A stretch of DNA of 6,762 nt from an uncultured Coriobacteriaceae bacterium (GCA_902781245.1 CACZIP010000114.1:1-6762); one strand, 5' to 3'; shown: positions 1 to 6,496, counted from the first letter of the stretch. The notes: generated by a model from the letters alone, not told the origin. Made by a program: numbers and translations.

Positions 1-84
1 CACATGGTTTCGGCGCAGATTAATCTGGTGATGGAAACGATTTCTCCAAAAGGGGGAAGACGGGGTTCTAAGGCGATAACGTGA
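1..84 (+). CDS. C-terminal end of an unidentified protein (5'-truncated by window edge)
   Basis: Frame 1 is open from the first base to a TGA at 82-84, giving 27 residues that include QINLVMETISPKGG and end in GSKAIT. The other two plus-strand frames close within the first 31 bases. A strong hairpin terminator begins two bases after the stop, as expected for the last gene of a transcription unit. The tail is short, polar and basic, with no membrane segment or motif that I recognise, so no function can be assigned. An open frame of this length can arise by chance; the adjacent terminator is what makes a real gene end likely. Confidence 0.45.
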   Translation, partial: HMVSAQINLVMETISPKGGRRGSKAIT

Positions 85-86
85 AA

Positions 87-117
87 GGCGGGCGCGTCTA
101 TGCGCCCGCCCTGTTTT
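87..117 (+). terminator. GC-rich rho-independent terminator, possibly bidirectional
   Basis: A perfect 9-bp inverted repeat (GGCGGGCGC at 87-95, GCGCCCGCC at 102-110) with a 6-base loop is followed by CTGTTTT on the plus strand, suiting termination of the gene whose stop is at 82-84. Read on the minus strand the same hairpin is followed by only three T residues. It lies about 97 bases beyond the stop of the minus-strand PASTA lipoprotein gene and may also end that transcript, since no better hairpin with a T tract is visible between 121 and 206. Confidence 0.75.
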
Positions 118-206
118 CCAACTAACATGCGCTCGCACTTGCTGTGAAGCTGAGCAAGCACGGAACCCACAACATTGGTTGCAGGCTCCTGCTGGAATAT
201 CGAATA

Positions 207-1181
207 CTACTGAAGCAGAATCGTGACCGTCGTTCCGACGTCAACCTGGGTACCTTGCTCGGGATACATCGCAATAACCGTGCCGTCATCATCTCCAACG
301 ACGTTGAACAGCAAGCCTGCGCTCACGAGCGTCGCTTCGGCCTCGCTCTTCGTGTAGGTGTAGCAGTTGGGAACGATGACCTTATCGGAAGGCGCAGGAC
401 CGAGCGAAACCGTCAATGTCACGACAGTGCCCACATCAACCCACGTGCCAACCTCGATGTCCTGGGACATGACGATGCCCGGTTCGTCCTTGTCGCTGTA
501 GACGTTAACCTGGTCGCACCCCAAACCAAGTTGGGTTAACTCATCACTCGCGCCCGAGAAGGAGTCACCTTTCAGATTGGGAACCTCCACTTGGCTTTCG
601 GCAAGAGCCGTCGAGAACGCTACCTGAGTGCCCTCATCGACCATGGCACCCACGTCAATCGATTGCCAGCAAACCAAGCCAGGATCAACATCAGACGAGA
701 CAATTGGATCGTATTCGACGGCTACGAGACCGACTGCAGCAAGTGCGTTCTCGGCATCATACTGGCCCATACCGATCAAATTGGGAACGGCAACCTGCAC
801 CGGCGCCTGCTTGCCCTGGGAGATGGTGAACGAAACCTTCGTACCTGCATCAACTTTGGTAAGAGCATCGGGACTCTGCGCCATGACGCATCCGCTGGGA
901 ATGGTGTCACTGTAATCTTGTGTAACGTCGCCCACCGCAAGGCCGACGTCTTTTAGCGCTTTCTCAGCGTCAGCCTGGCTCAGCATCATGAGATTTGGAA
1001 CCTCAGCTTGGGCAGCTGCGCTCGAAGAGCTCGAGCTTGCGCTGGCGCTCGAACTCGCAGCAGCACTCGTACTTGCGCTCGCAGAGCTCGACGATTGCGC
1101 CGAACAGCTGCAGCCCGAGATAGCAAGGACGGTCACTGCCGCCAGCAATCCCACGACTACCAACAATACTTTCTTTCTCAT
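207..1181 (-). CDS. PASTA-domain lipoprotein (four PASTA repeats)
   Basis: The protein has 324 residues from the chosen start. A lipoprotein signal is clear: MRKK, a hydrophobic stretch at about 5-21, then the lipobox I21-S22-G23 with C24 as the lipidated cysteine. Residues about 30-58 are almost entirely Ser and Ala, probably a flexible stalk across the wall. Four PASTA repeats follow at about 60-124, 131-195, 199-262 and 269-324, each opening with VPNL or VPNC and ending in a V-D-x-G-T-x-V-type strand. PASTA domains elsewhere occur in Ser/Thr kinases and penicillin-binding proteins and can bind peptidoglycan fragments; here there is no kinase or transpeptidase part, so a cell-surface binding or scaffolding role is an inference. 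Each PASTA repeat has one cysteine (C98, C171, C222, C273). The start at 1181 is preferred over an in-frame ATG 39 bases upstream because it has AAGGGAG five bases before it and puts the basic MRKK at the N terminus. It is separated from upstream ppaC by a terminator, so it should have its own promoter. Confidence 0.9.
   Translation of the reverse strand: MRKKVLLVVVGLLAAVTVLAISGCSCSAQSSSSASASTSAAASSSASASSSSSSAAAQAEVPNLMMLSQADAEKALKDVGLAVGDVTQDYSDTIPSGCVMAQSPDALTKVDAGTKVSFTISQGKQAPVQVAVPNLIGMGQYDAENALAAVGLVAVEYDPIVSSDVDPGLVCWQSIDVGAMVDEGTQVAFSTALAESQVEVPNLKGDSFSGASDELTQLGLGCDQVNVYSDKDEPGIVMSQDIEVGTWVDVGTVVTLTVSLGPAPSDKVIVPNCYTYTKSEAEATLVSAGLLFNVVGDDDGTVIAMYPEQGTQVDVGTTVTILLQ
1008..1094 (-). 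repeat. Low-complexity Ser/Ala-coding tract
   Basis: This stretch encodes the stalk of the PASTA lipoprotein (residues about 30-58) and is built from degenerate Ser and Ala codons. On the plus strand it appears as recurring CTCGA, GCGCTC and GAGCTC-like units. Such tracts can vary in length between strains by slippage; no exact tandem unit repeats perfectly, so the variability is an inference. Confidence 0.7.
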
Positions 1182-1186
1182 GGCAT

Positions 1187-1193
1187 CTCCCTT
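1187..1193 (-). promoter_or_regulatory. Ribosome binding site fixing the PASTA lipoprotein start
   Basis: Minus-strand AAGGGAG lies five bases before the ATG at 1181-1179. The longer in-frame start at 1220 falls inside an inverted repeat and would add 13 residues in front of the signal peptide, so the downstream start is favoured. Confidence 0.75.
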
Positions 1194-1217
1194 CCTCGCC
1201 ACCATCGCTGGACCAAG

Positions 1218-1244
1218 CACTTTAGTCCGCTAAAGTGAATTTTA
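1218..1244 (-). promoter_or_regulatory. Probable promoter and dyad operator (or leader hairpin) of the PASTA lipoprotein gene
   Basis: A perfect 8-bp dyad, CACTTTAG (1218-1225) and CTAAAGTG (1230-1237), is separated by TCCG. Directly upstream in the minus-strand direction lies TAAAAT (1239-1244), a five-of-six match to a -10 box; that would place the transcript start inside the dyad, about 50 bases before the ATG. The -35 region is weak (GTTGTT or TGTTGT near 1261-1267). A third half-site-like TTTTAG (1241-1246) overlaps the -10 box. The position suits a repressor operator, although an 8-bp stem with a 4-base loop could also act in RNA. No regulator is identifiable. Confidence 0.45.
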
Positions 1245-1344
1245 GCTTATGCGACAAGGAAACAACAGTCTGCTGCTGGTCTTTTTTTCTTTTCGATGGA
1301 ACGAAAATGCCACGACGCTTCGCACGACACTTCCTGAGAAGAAC

Positions 1345-1371
1345 GCATAATTCAATCAGGTTAAATTATGC
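1345..1371. repeat. AT-rich inverted repeat in the intergenic region
   Basis: GCATAATT (1345-1352) and AATTATGC (1364-1371) form a perfect 8-bp dyad with an 11-base spacer. It sits between the ppaC terminator and the lipoprotein promoter, about 165 bases upstream of the lipoprotein ATG. There is no adjacent T tract, so it is not an intrinsic terminator. It could be a distal protein-binding site; no function is shown by the sequence alone. Confidence 0.4.
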
Positions 1372-1386
1372 AGATCGACCCCTAAG

Positions 1387-1431
1387 AAAAAAGAAATGGC
1401 ACACCGCTCCCTGGGAGCAACGTGCCATTTC
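1387..1431 (-). terminator. Rho-independent terminator of the pcrA-ppaC transcript
   Basis: On the minus strand a 10-bp outer stem (GAAATGGCAC with GTGCCATTTC; plus-strand arms 1393-1402 and 1422-1431) encloses a 3x3 internal loop and a 6-bp inner GCTCCC/GGGAGC stem, followed by six T residues (plus-strand A run 1387-1392). It begins 21 bases after the ppaC stop. The plus strand has no T run after the hairpin, so it works in one direction. Confidence 0.93.
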
Positions 1432-1452
1432 GTAACTATCAGAACGGTCAGG

Positions 1453-2820
1453 TTATGCCTCGAGGATGCGGCCGGCGACCTGCTTTTTGCGCGACAGAAT
1501 GCCAGGCATCCAAGTGCCGCCCTCGCCCGTGCACTCGATGTCGAACGCGCGATTGACGATGCGGCGGTTGCCCTCGCAGAGGAACTGGCTGCCCTCGGCG
1601 ATGATGTCGGTCACCATGAGCAGCACGCAGATGTAGCCCTTGCTCTCGATGAGGCCGCGCATGTATTCGCGCATCTCGCCCTCGCGGCCCATGACTGCCT
1701 CGAGGTTCGTGGTCTCGTGCTGTGCGATGAGCACCGTGCCCTCGCCCAGCTCGAACTCCTTCGAGTCGGCGCTGACCAGCTTGTCGATGGGCATGTCGTC
1801 GTCGCCCCCGCGGAACGAGAACACCTCCATGCCGAACTCGAGCGGATCCATGCCGACAATGCCAGCTAGATAGTCGACGACCAGCTTGTCGGTCGGCGTG
1901 GCCGTGGGCGACTTCAGCACGACGGTGTCAGTCATGACCGCCGACAGAAGCACGGCCGCGATGGGCTTGGGCGGAACGATGCCGTAGCGCTGGCACTCGA
2001 GCGTGACAATCGTCGCCGACGAGCCTACGGGCATGTTCAAGAACTTGATGGGATAGACGGTCGAGACATCGGCGATGCGATGGTGGTCGATGATCTCGAT
2101 GACCTCGGCGTCCTCGATGCCGGCCGCCGCCTGGCTGATCTCGTTGTGGTCGACGAGGATAACCTTGCGATGCGGATGCACGGCGATGTCAGAACGCGTG
2201 ACGATGCCAATCGGCATGTTGGCTTCGTCGAGCACGACGGCCTCGCGGAACGGGCATTCCATGATGTCTGCCACGGTTTCTTCGAGCTTGCCGTCGGCAT
2301 CGAGCGTGAGAATCTGAGATTCCATGACGGTGTCGACCGTCTGATCGAGCGAAGCAATGAGGTCCGCTGCAACCGACATCTGCGTTGCACCCTCGGTTTC
2401 GAGGACATCGGTTGCCGAGATGTAGCGGTTGGCAATCATGCGCGTCGAGATGAGGCCTTTGTACGTGCCGTCCTCGTTCGTGACGACCAGCGCTTGCACG
2501 TTGTGCTTGCGCAGGATGCGCCCAGCTTCGATGATCTTCGCATCTGCTTTGACCGAGAGCGGATTGGGTGTCATGACGTCGGACACGCGAGCGAACAGGT
2601 TGTTGATGACCATGGGCACATCGACGCCCCACTTGTCGAGCACGCCAGCCGTTTCGCGCGGCAGCGGGCCGAGGCGCGCCGGTACGTACGTGGGGATTTC
2701 CTCGCCTTCTTTCGCGTCGCGCCTAGCCAGCTCGTTCTTGAGCCATGCGTAGCCGATAGCTGCGCTGATCGCGTCATTGTCAGGATTCTTGTGTCCTACC
2801 ACGATGATGGGTGACGACAT
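1453..2820 (-). CDS. ppaC: Manganese-dependent inorganic pyrophosphatase, family II, with CBS pair
   Basis: This 455-residue protein hydrolyses pyrophosphate to two phosphates in the cytosol, pulling nucleic-acid and aminoacyl-tRNA synthesis forward. The DHH-type catalytic domain is split. GHKNPDNDAI at 9-18 supplies metal ligands H10, D14 and D16; after the insert come DHNE (D224), IDHH (H246, H247) and MTDT (D298). The C-terminal DHHA2 domain (about 330-455) ends in the family signature SRKKQ at 443-447. Two CBS domains (about 78-140 and 163-217, beginning VSDVMTPNPLSV and VDTVMESQILTL) interrupt the catalytic domain. The length and continuous CBS1-CBS2 junction indicate no DRTGG domain, the simpler form described from Eggerthella lenta. 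Characterised CBS-pyrophosphatases are inhibited by AMP/ADP and activated by ATP or diadenosine polyphosphates; the same is expected here but not shown. All catalytic ligands are present. The start has GAGG five bases before the ATG. It follows pcrA by 22 bases and probably shares its transcript. Confidence 0.96.
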   Translation of the reverse strand: MSSPIIVVGHKNPDNDAISAAIGYAWLKNELARRDAKEGEEIPTYVPARLGPLPRETAGVLDKWGVDVPMVINNLFARVSDVMTPNPLSVKADAKIIEAGRILRKHNVQALVVTNEDGTYKGLISTRMIANRYISATDVLETEGATQMSVAADLIASLDQTVDTVMESQILTLDADGKLEETVADIMECPFREAVVLDEANMPIGIVTRSDIAVHPHRKVILVDHNEISQAAAGIEDAEVIEIIDHHRIADVSTVYPIKFLNMPVGSSATIVTLECQRYGIVPPKPIAAVLLSAVMTDTVVLKSPTATPTDKLVVDYLAGIVGMDPLEFGMEVFSFRGGDDDMPIDKLVSADSKEFELGEGTVLIAQHETTNLEAVMGREGEMREYMRGLIESKGYICVLLMVTDIIAEGSQFLCEGNRRIVNRAFDIECTGEGGTWMPGILSRKKQVAGRILEA

Positions 2821-2842
2821 GATGACCTCACTTACTTATGAA

Positions 2843-5185
2843 CTAGTCCGTATTAATCTTAACGATTGGTGCGTAATCTTTCAGCAGTTTCTTCGTCTCG
2901 CCGAGCTTGCTGAACTTCACGTAGAGCGTGTCGCCGTCCACCTTCACCACAACACCGCGGCCGAAAGTCTTGTGATCGACCTGGTCGCCTTTCGCGAACG
3001 TAGTGGATGCGCCCGACTTCTTTTGGGCAGCGGCGGAAAGCCCTGTCCGAGCATTGCGCGAACGCTCGCCCGAACCGAAGGCGCTCGAGCGGCCGAACAC
3101 GCGGCCCTCGCCCGCCTCGGTGCCAGAACCCGAGATGCCACGGCGGCTGCCACGCTTCTCCCAACCAGTTCCCGAGAAGCCCGCCGAGCCCACGCCGGTG
3201 GTCTGGCGCAACTCGCTGGGAATCTCCTGGAGGAAGCGCGACACCGGGTTCACGTGCGTCGAACCGAAAAGCTGGCGCTGCGAAGCGCAGGTCAAATACA
3301 GGTATTTCCGAGCACGCGTGATGGCGACGTATGCCAACCTGCGCTCTTCCTCGACGGCGCCGGAATCGGCAATCGAATTCATGTGCGGGAACAGGGACTC
3401 CTCCATGCCGGCCACGAAGACACAATCGAACTCGAGACCCTTCGACGAGTGCACGGTCATGAGCGTGACCGCATGCCCATCGTCGGATGCCGCATCGAGG
3501 TCGGTGCGCAGTCGCACCCATTCGATGAAGTCGGCCAGCGAATCGCCCCGCAACACGCGCGCAGGCTCTTCGCCCTCTTCGACCTCCCCTGCCGTCGGGG
3601 CTGCGAACTCGGCATCCTCGTCGTCATGGGTTTCGACGAACTCGTCGACGACGCCGAGGAACTCCTTGATGTTCTCGATGCGGCCGCGTGCCTCGTCGGT
3701 GCCCTCGTTCTGCAATGCGGAGACGAGCCCCGCCTTCTCGATGATCATTTCGACGACCTTGCGCAGGTCGCCCGAGTAATCGGCCGCTTCCTTGATGATT
3801 TGGACGAACTCGGAAACCGCGCGGCGCGAAGCAGGTCTCAGCTCCTCGTCAACGATGGCGAGCTCAGCCGCGTTCATGAACGTCGTGTCGTTCTCGCGCG
3901 CGATTTCCGAAATGCGTTCGATGGTCGTACGGCCGATGCCGCGGCGCGGCACGTTGATGACGCGCTGGGCGGCCATGTCGTCGGCAGGATTGACCGCAAG
4001 GGTCAGGTACGCCATGACGTCCGAAATCTCCTGGCGCTCGAAGAAGCGCGTGCCGCCCACGATGCGGTAGGGCACGCCCGCACGCAGGAACATGTCCTCG
4101 AGCATGCGGCTTTGAGCGTTCGTGCGGTAGAACACGGCGATCTGCTCGTAGCTCAGCCCCTCGTCGTGACGCTTGTCAATTTGCCCGGCGATCCAGCGGC
4201 CCTCGTCGCGCTCGTCGGACGCCATGAACACCTGCACCTTGTCGCCGTCCTCGGCGGTGGTCATGAGCTTCTTGGGCTTGCGCGTCATGTTGTTCGCGAT
4301 GACCGCATTGGCCGCCGACAAGATGTTGCCGACGCTGCGGTAGTTCTGCTCGAGCTTGATGGTCGTGCAGTCGGGATAGTCGTTCTCGAACTCGAGGATG
4401 TTGCGGATGTCGGCGCCACGCCACGAGTAAATCGACTGGTCGTCGTCGCCGACGACCATGATGTTGCGATGCGCATCGGCCAAAAGCCGGCAAATCTCGT
4501 ATTGCGCGTGGTTGGTGTCCTGGTACTCGTCGACCAGGATGTAGCGGAAACGCTGCTGGTAGGCTGCAAGCACCTCGGGATGGTATTTCAACAGGAAGTA
4601 CGCGTAGAGCAGCAGGTCGTCGAAATCGAATGCGTTCGCAGAACGCAGGCGCTCCTGCAAGCGGCGGTAGACGCGAGCGGCCATCTTCCCCACCGGATCG
4701 ACTGCCTTGTCGGCGAACACATCAGGACCCTGCAACTCGTTTTTAGCCATCGAGATGCGGTTGCGCAACGCGTTGAGCGGAAAACGCTTCGGATCGATGT
4801 CGAGCTCGGCCATGATTTCCTTGACGAGACGCTTTGAGTCAGCATCGTCGTAGATGGTGAAGTTCTTCGAAAAACCGAGGATCTCGGCATCGGCGCGCAA
4901 CATGCGCACGCACATGCTGTGGAACGTCGACACCCACATGCCACGCGTGCGCGGCCCCACGAGCGCGTTGAGGCGCTCGCGCATTTCGGCTGCTGCCTTG
5001 TTCGTGAACGTGATGGCCAGAATCTCCCACGGCGCAGTGTCAGTCGACTCGAGGATGTGCGCAATTCGATAGGTCAGCACGCGGGTCTTTCCAGACCCGG
5101 CGCCCGCAAGCACGAGAAGCGGCCCCTCGATGCATTCGACGGCCTGTCGTTGAGGGTCGTTCAAAGTTGTCAAATCTAGCGCCAT
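2843..5185 (-). CDS. pcrA: ATP-dependent DNA helicase PcrA (UvrD/Rep family, SF1A)
   Basis: The protein has 780 residues, slightly above the roughly 720-750 typical of PcrA. It is a 3'-to-5' helicase acting in nucleotide excision repair, plasmid rolling-circle replication and removal of stalled RNA polymerase or recombinase. All SF1A motifs are intact: Q motif LNDPQRQAV (8-16), Walker A AGAGSGKT (27-34), Ia AITFTNKAAAEM (57-68), Ic STFHS (86-90), Walker B LVDEYQDT (217-224), III VVGDDDQSIYSWRGA (244-258), IV LEQNYRS (278-284), V TVHSSKGLEFD (577-587) and VI LAYVAITRARK (617-627). An acidic stretch at about 518-540 and a Gly/Ser/Arg-rich linker at about 660-725 are lineage-specific extras. Residues about 729-778 (FAKGDQVDHKTFGRG and onward) form the Tudor-like tail that in PcrA/UvrD contacts RNA polymerase. 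The start at 5185 is chosen over an ATG 36 bases upstream because it has AGAGGG close before it and aligns with the usual N terminus. ppaC follows after 22 bases. No convincing -35/-10 pair is visible in the AT-rich leader (5201-5250). Confidence 0.96.
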   Translation of the reverse strand: MALDLTTLNDPQRQAVECIEGPLLVLAGAGSGKTRVLTYRIAHILESTDTAPWEILAITFTNKAAAEMRERLNALVGPRTRGMWVSTFHSMCVRMLRADAEILGFSKNFTIYDDADSKRLVKEIMAELDIDPKRFPLNALRNRISMAKNELQGPDVFADKAVDPVGKMAARVYRRLQERLRSANAFDFDDLLLYAYFLLKYHPEVLAAYQQRFRYILVDEYQDTNHAQYEICRLLADAHRNIMVVGDDDQSIYSWRGADIRNILEFENDYPDCTTIKLEQNYRSVGNILSAANAVIANNMTRKPKKLMTTAEDGDKVQVFMASDERDEGRWIAGQIDKRHDEGLSYEQIAVFYRTNAQSRMLEDMFLRAGVPYRIVGGTRFFERQEISDVMAYLTLAVNPADDMAAQRVINVPRRGIGRTTIERISEIARENDTTFMNAAELAIVDEELRPASRRAVSEFVQIIKEAADYSGDLRKVVEMIIEKAGLVSALQNEGTDEARGRIENIKEFLGVVDEFVETHDDEDAEFAAPTAGEVEEGEEPARVLRGDSLADFIEWVRLRTDLDAASDDGHAVTLMTVHSSKGLEFDCVFVAGMEESLFPHMNSIADSGAVEEERRLAYVAITRARKYLYLTCASQRQLFGSTHVNPVSRFLQEIPSELRQTTGVGSAGFSGTGWEKRGSRRGISGSGTEAGEGRVFGRSSAFGSGERSRNARTGLSAAAQKKSGASTTFAKGDQVDHKTFGRGVVVKVDGDTLYVKFSKLGETKKLLKDYAPIVKINTD

Positions 5186-5189
5186 AGAG

Positions 5190-5195
5190 CCCTCT
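5190..5195 (-). promoter_or_regulatory. pcrA: Ribosome binding site fixing the pcrA start
   Basis: Minus-strand AGAGGG is four to five bases before the ATG at 5185-5183. The upstream in-frame ATG at 5221 would add MAYFEYFYREGS, which does not resemble a helicase N terminus, so the shorter protein is preferred. Confidence 0.65.
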
Positions 5196-5255
5196 CGGTA
5201 AAAATATTCGAAATATGCCACAAATTACGCAGCGGCTATTTGAGCCTGAATACAG

Positions 5256-5286
5256 CACCGCCCCGCCCAATACGGACGGGGCGGTG
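5256..5286 (-). terminator. GC-rich hairpin after serC, probable terminator
   Basis: Perfect 10-bp arms CACCGCCCCG (5256-5265) and CGGGGCGGTG (5277-5286), extended by two C-G pairs past a mismatch, start 9 bases after the serC stop. On the minus strand the hairpin is followed by CTGTATTC, a poor T tract; on the plus strand a T5 run lies seven bases beyond the hairpin. It most likely ends or stabilises the serC mRNA, with leakage into pcrA possible. Confidence 0.6.
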
Positions 5287-5295
5287 TAAGCGTTT

Positions 5296-6384
5296 TTAAG
5301 CGTTGGCCTTCTCGAATTCGTCCATGAACGCAACGAGAGCCTCGACGCCTTCGCGGGGCATGGCGTTGTAGATCGATGCGCGCATGCCGCCAACGGAGCG
5401 ATGGCCCTTGATGTTTGCGATGTTGTGGTCGGCCGCCTCAGCGATGAACTTGGCATCCATATCGGCATCGCCGGTGATGAACGGCACGTTCATGATGGAG
5501 CGGTCTTCCTTGCGGGCAGTGCCCTTGAACAGCTTGGACTGGTCGAGGAAGTCGTACAGCAGCGCAGCCTTCTCATGGTTGCGCTTGCCGATGCCCTCGA
5601 GGCCACCCTGCTCCTTGAGCCACTTGAAGACGAGGCCGCAGATGTAAATCGTGTAGCAAGCCGGCGTGTTGTACAGGCTGCCAGCATCGGCCATGGTCTT
5701 CCAACGCAGCAGCGTCGGGGTGAAGGGCAGCACGTCTTCGCGGATGAGGTCCTCACGGGCGATGACGATGGCCAGACCAGCAGGACCGACGTTCTTCTGG
5801 ACGCCACCGTAGATGACGCCGTACTTCGAAACGTCGATCGGCTCGGAGAGGAAGCACGAGGACACGTCTGCGACCAGGGGTACGTCGCCCGTCTCGGGCA
5901 GCTTGTGGTAGACGGTGCCATAGATCGTCTCGTTCTGGCAGATGTAGAGGTAGTCGGCGTTCTCGGAAACCTTGATGGCGTCGACGTCGGGCACGTAGCT
6001 GAAGGTCTCGTCCTCGCTGGATGCCAGGCAGTTCGCGGTGCCGTACATCTTCGCTTCCTTGAAGGCCTTCTTCGACCAGGAACCGGAAACGATGTAGTCG
6101 GCCACGCCGCCTTCTACCTTCATGAGGTTCATCGGGATGGCGGCGAACTGCGTGGTGGCGCCACCCTGGAGGAACAGCACCTTGTAGTTCTCGGGGATGC
6201 CCATGAGGTCGCGCAGGTCGGCCTCGGCGGTGTCGATGATGTTCTGGAACGGCTTCGAGCGATGGCTCATCTCCATGACGGACATGCCTGTGCCCTGGTA
6301 GTCGAGCATCTCGGCTGCAGCCTGCTCCAGAACGGATTCAGGCAGGACGGCGGGACCTGCCGAAAAGTTGTAAACCCTGGTCAT
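5296..6384 (-). CDS. serC: Phosphoserine aminotransferase
   Basis: The protein has 362 residues, the usual length for SerC. This cytosolic PLP enzyme converts 3-phosphohydroxypyruvate and glutamate to O-phosphoserine and 2-oxoglutarate, the second step of serine synthesis. In organisms with the DXP-dependent pyridoxine route it also serves vitamin B6 synthesis; that pathway cannot be judged here. The N-terminal VYNFSAGPAVLP and MSHRS (39-43, H41/R42 for substrate binding) are typical, as are GGATTQF (74-80), W103 for ring stacking, D173 in VADVSS for the pyridine nitrogen, and K197 in GGVQKNVGPAG (193-203) as the Schiff-base lysine. GHRSVGGMRASIYNA (327-341) supplies R329 and R335 for the substrate phosphate/carboxylate. 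No key residue is missing. Codons are strongly biased to GC endings and AAG, and the ribosome site is strong, suggesting high expression. serA and serB are not adjacent; serC is a single-gene unit divergent from the phosphate transporter. Confidence 0.97.
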   Translation of the reverse strand: MTRVYNFSAGPAVLPESVLEQAAAEMLDYQGTGMSVMEMSHRSKPFQNIIDTAEADLRDLMGIPENYKVLFLQGGATTQFAAIPMNLMKVEGGVADYIVSGSWSKKAFKEAKMYGTANCLASSEDETFSYVPDVDAIKVSENADYLYICQNETIYGTVYHKLPETGDVPLVADVSSCFLSEPIDVSKYGVIYGGVQKNVGPAGLAIVIAREDLIREDVLPFTPTLLRWKTMADAGSLYNTPACYTIYICGLVFKWLKEQGGLEGIGKRNHEKAALLYDFLDQSKLFKGTARKEDRSIMNVPFITGDADMDAKFIAEAADHNIANIKGHRSVGGMRASIYNAMPREGVEALVAFMDEFEKANA

Positions 6385-6388
6385 AGAT

Positions 6389-6396
6389 ACCTCCTT
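6389..6396 (-). promoter_or_regulatory. serC: Strong Shine-Dalgarno of serC
   Basis: Minus-strand AAGGAGGT, a near-complete match to the anti-Shine-Dalgarno, lies four bases before the ATG at 6384-6382. It is the strongest ribosome site in the window. Confidence 0.85.
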
Positions 6397-6416
6397 GCTG
6401 AAAAATATGTCGTTAC

Positions 6417-6425
6417 ACTATAGCA
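6417..6425 (-). promoter_or_regulatory. serC: Candidate extended -10 promoter of serC
   Basis: Minus-strand TGCTATAGT is an extended -10 (TGn followed by TATAGT, five of six to consensus) placed about 33 bases before the serC ATG. The -35 position (CTGCGG at about 17 bp spacing) is poor, which extended -10 promoters tolerate. The resulting leader would be about 25 bases, too short for a riboswitch. Confidence 0.5.
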
Positions 6426-6496
6426 CCAGACGTAATGGACCGCAGAAGCTCCCACAGAATCATCCGATTAGCACGAATGAACACGTTACATTACGT

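Noticed and set aside
1008..1094. Tandem repeat array or CRISPR-like repeats
   Set aside because: The repetition comes from Ser and Ala codons in the lipoprotein stalk; there is no fixed repeat unit or spacer pattern.
1182..1220. Longer start for the PASTA lipoprotein (13 extra residues)
   Set aside because: It would place a non-signal peptide segment before MRKK and lacks a ribosome site; the internal ATG has AAGGGAG at the right distance.
1235..1435. 66-codon plus-strand open frame in the intergenic region
   Set aside because: It starts in the lipoprotein promoter dyad, runs through the ppaC terminator, has no good ribosome site, and its composition is not protein-like.
1396..1869. Plus-strand open frame of 157 codons over the 3' part of ppaC
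   Set aside because: It begins inside the ppaC terminator hairpin and is antisense to the conserved DHHA2 domain.
2777..4837. 686-codon open frame on the plus strand opposite pcrA
   Set aside because: It lies wholly antisense to a helicase with every motif intact, overlaps the ppaC start region, has no family-like motif, and long antisense frames are common in GC-rich genes with GC-ending codons.
5186..5221. Longer start for PcrA (12 extra residues)
   Set aside because: The added MAYFEYFYREGS is not helicase-like and would encompass the ribosome site of the better start.
5401..6423. 340-codon open frame on the plus strand opposite serC
   Set aside because: It is a mirror of serC codon bias; serC has all catalytic residues, and the antisense product is low in recognisable structure and rich in Val, Gly and Asp.
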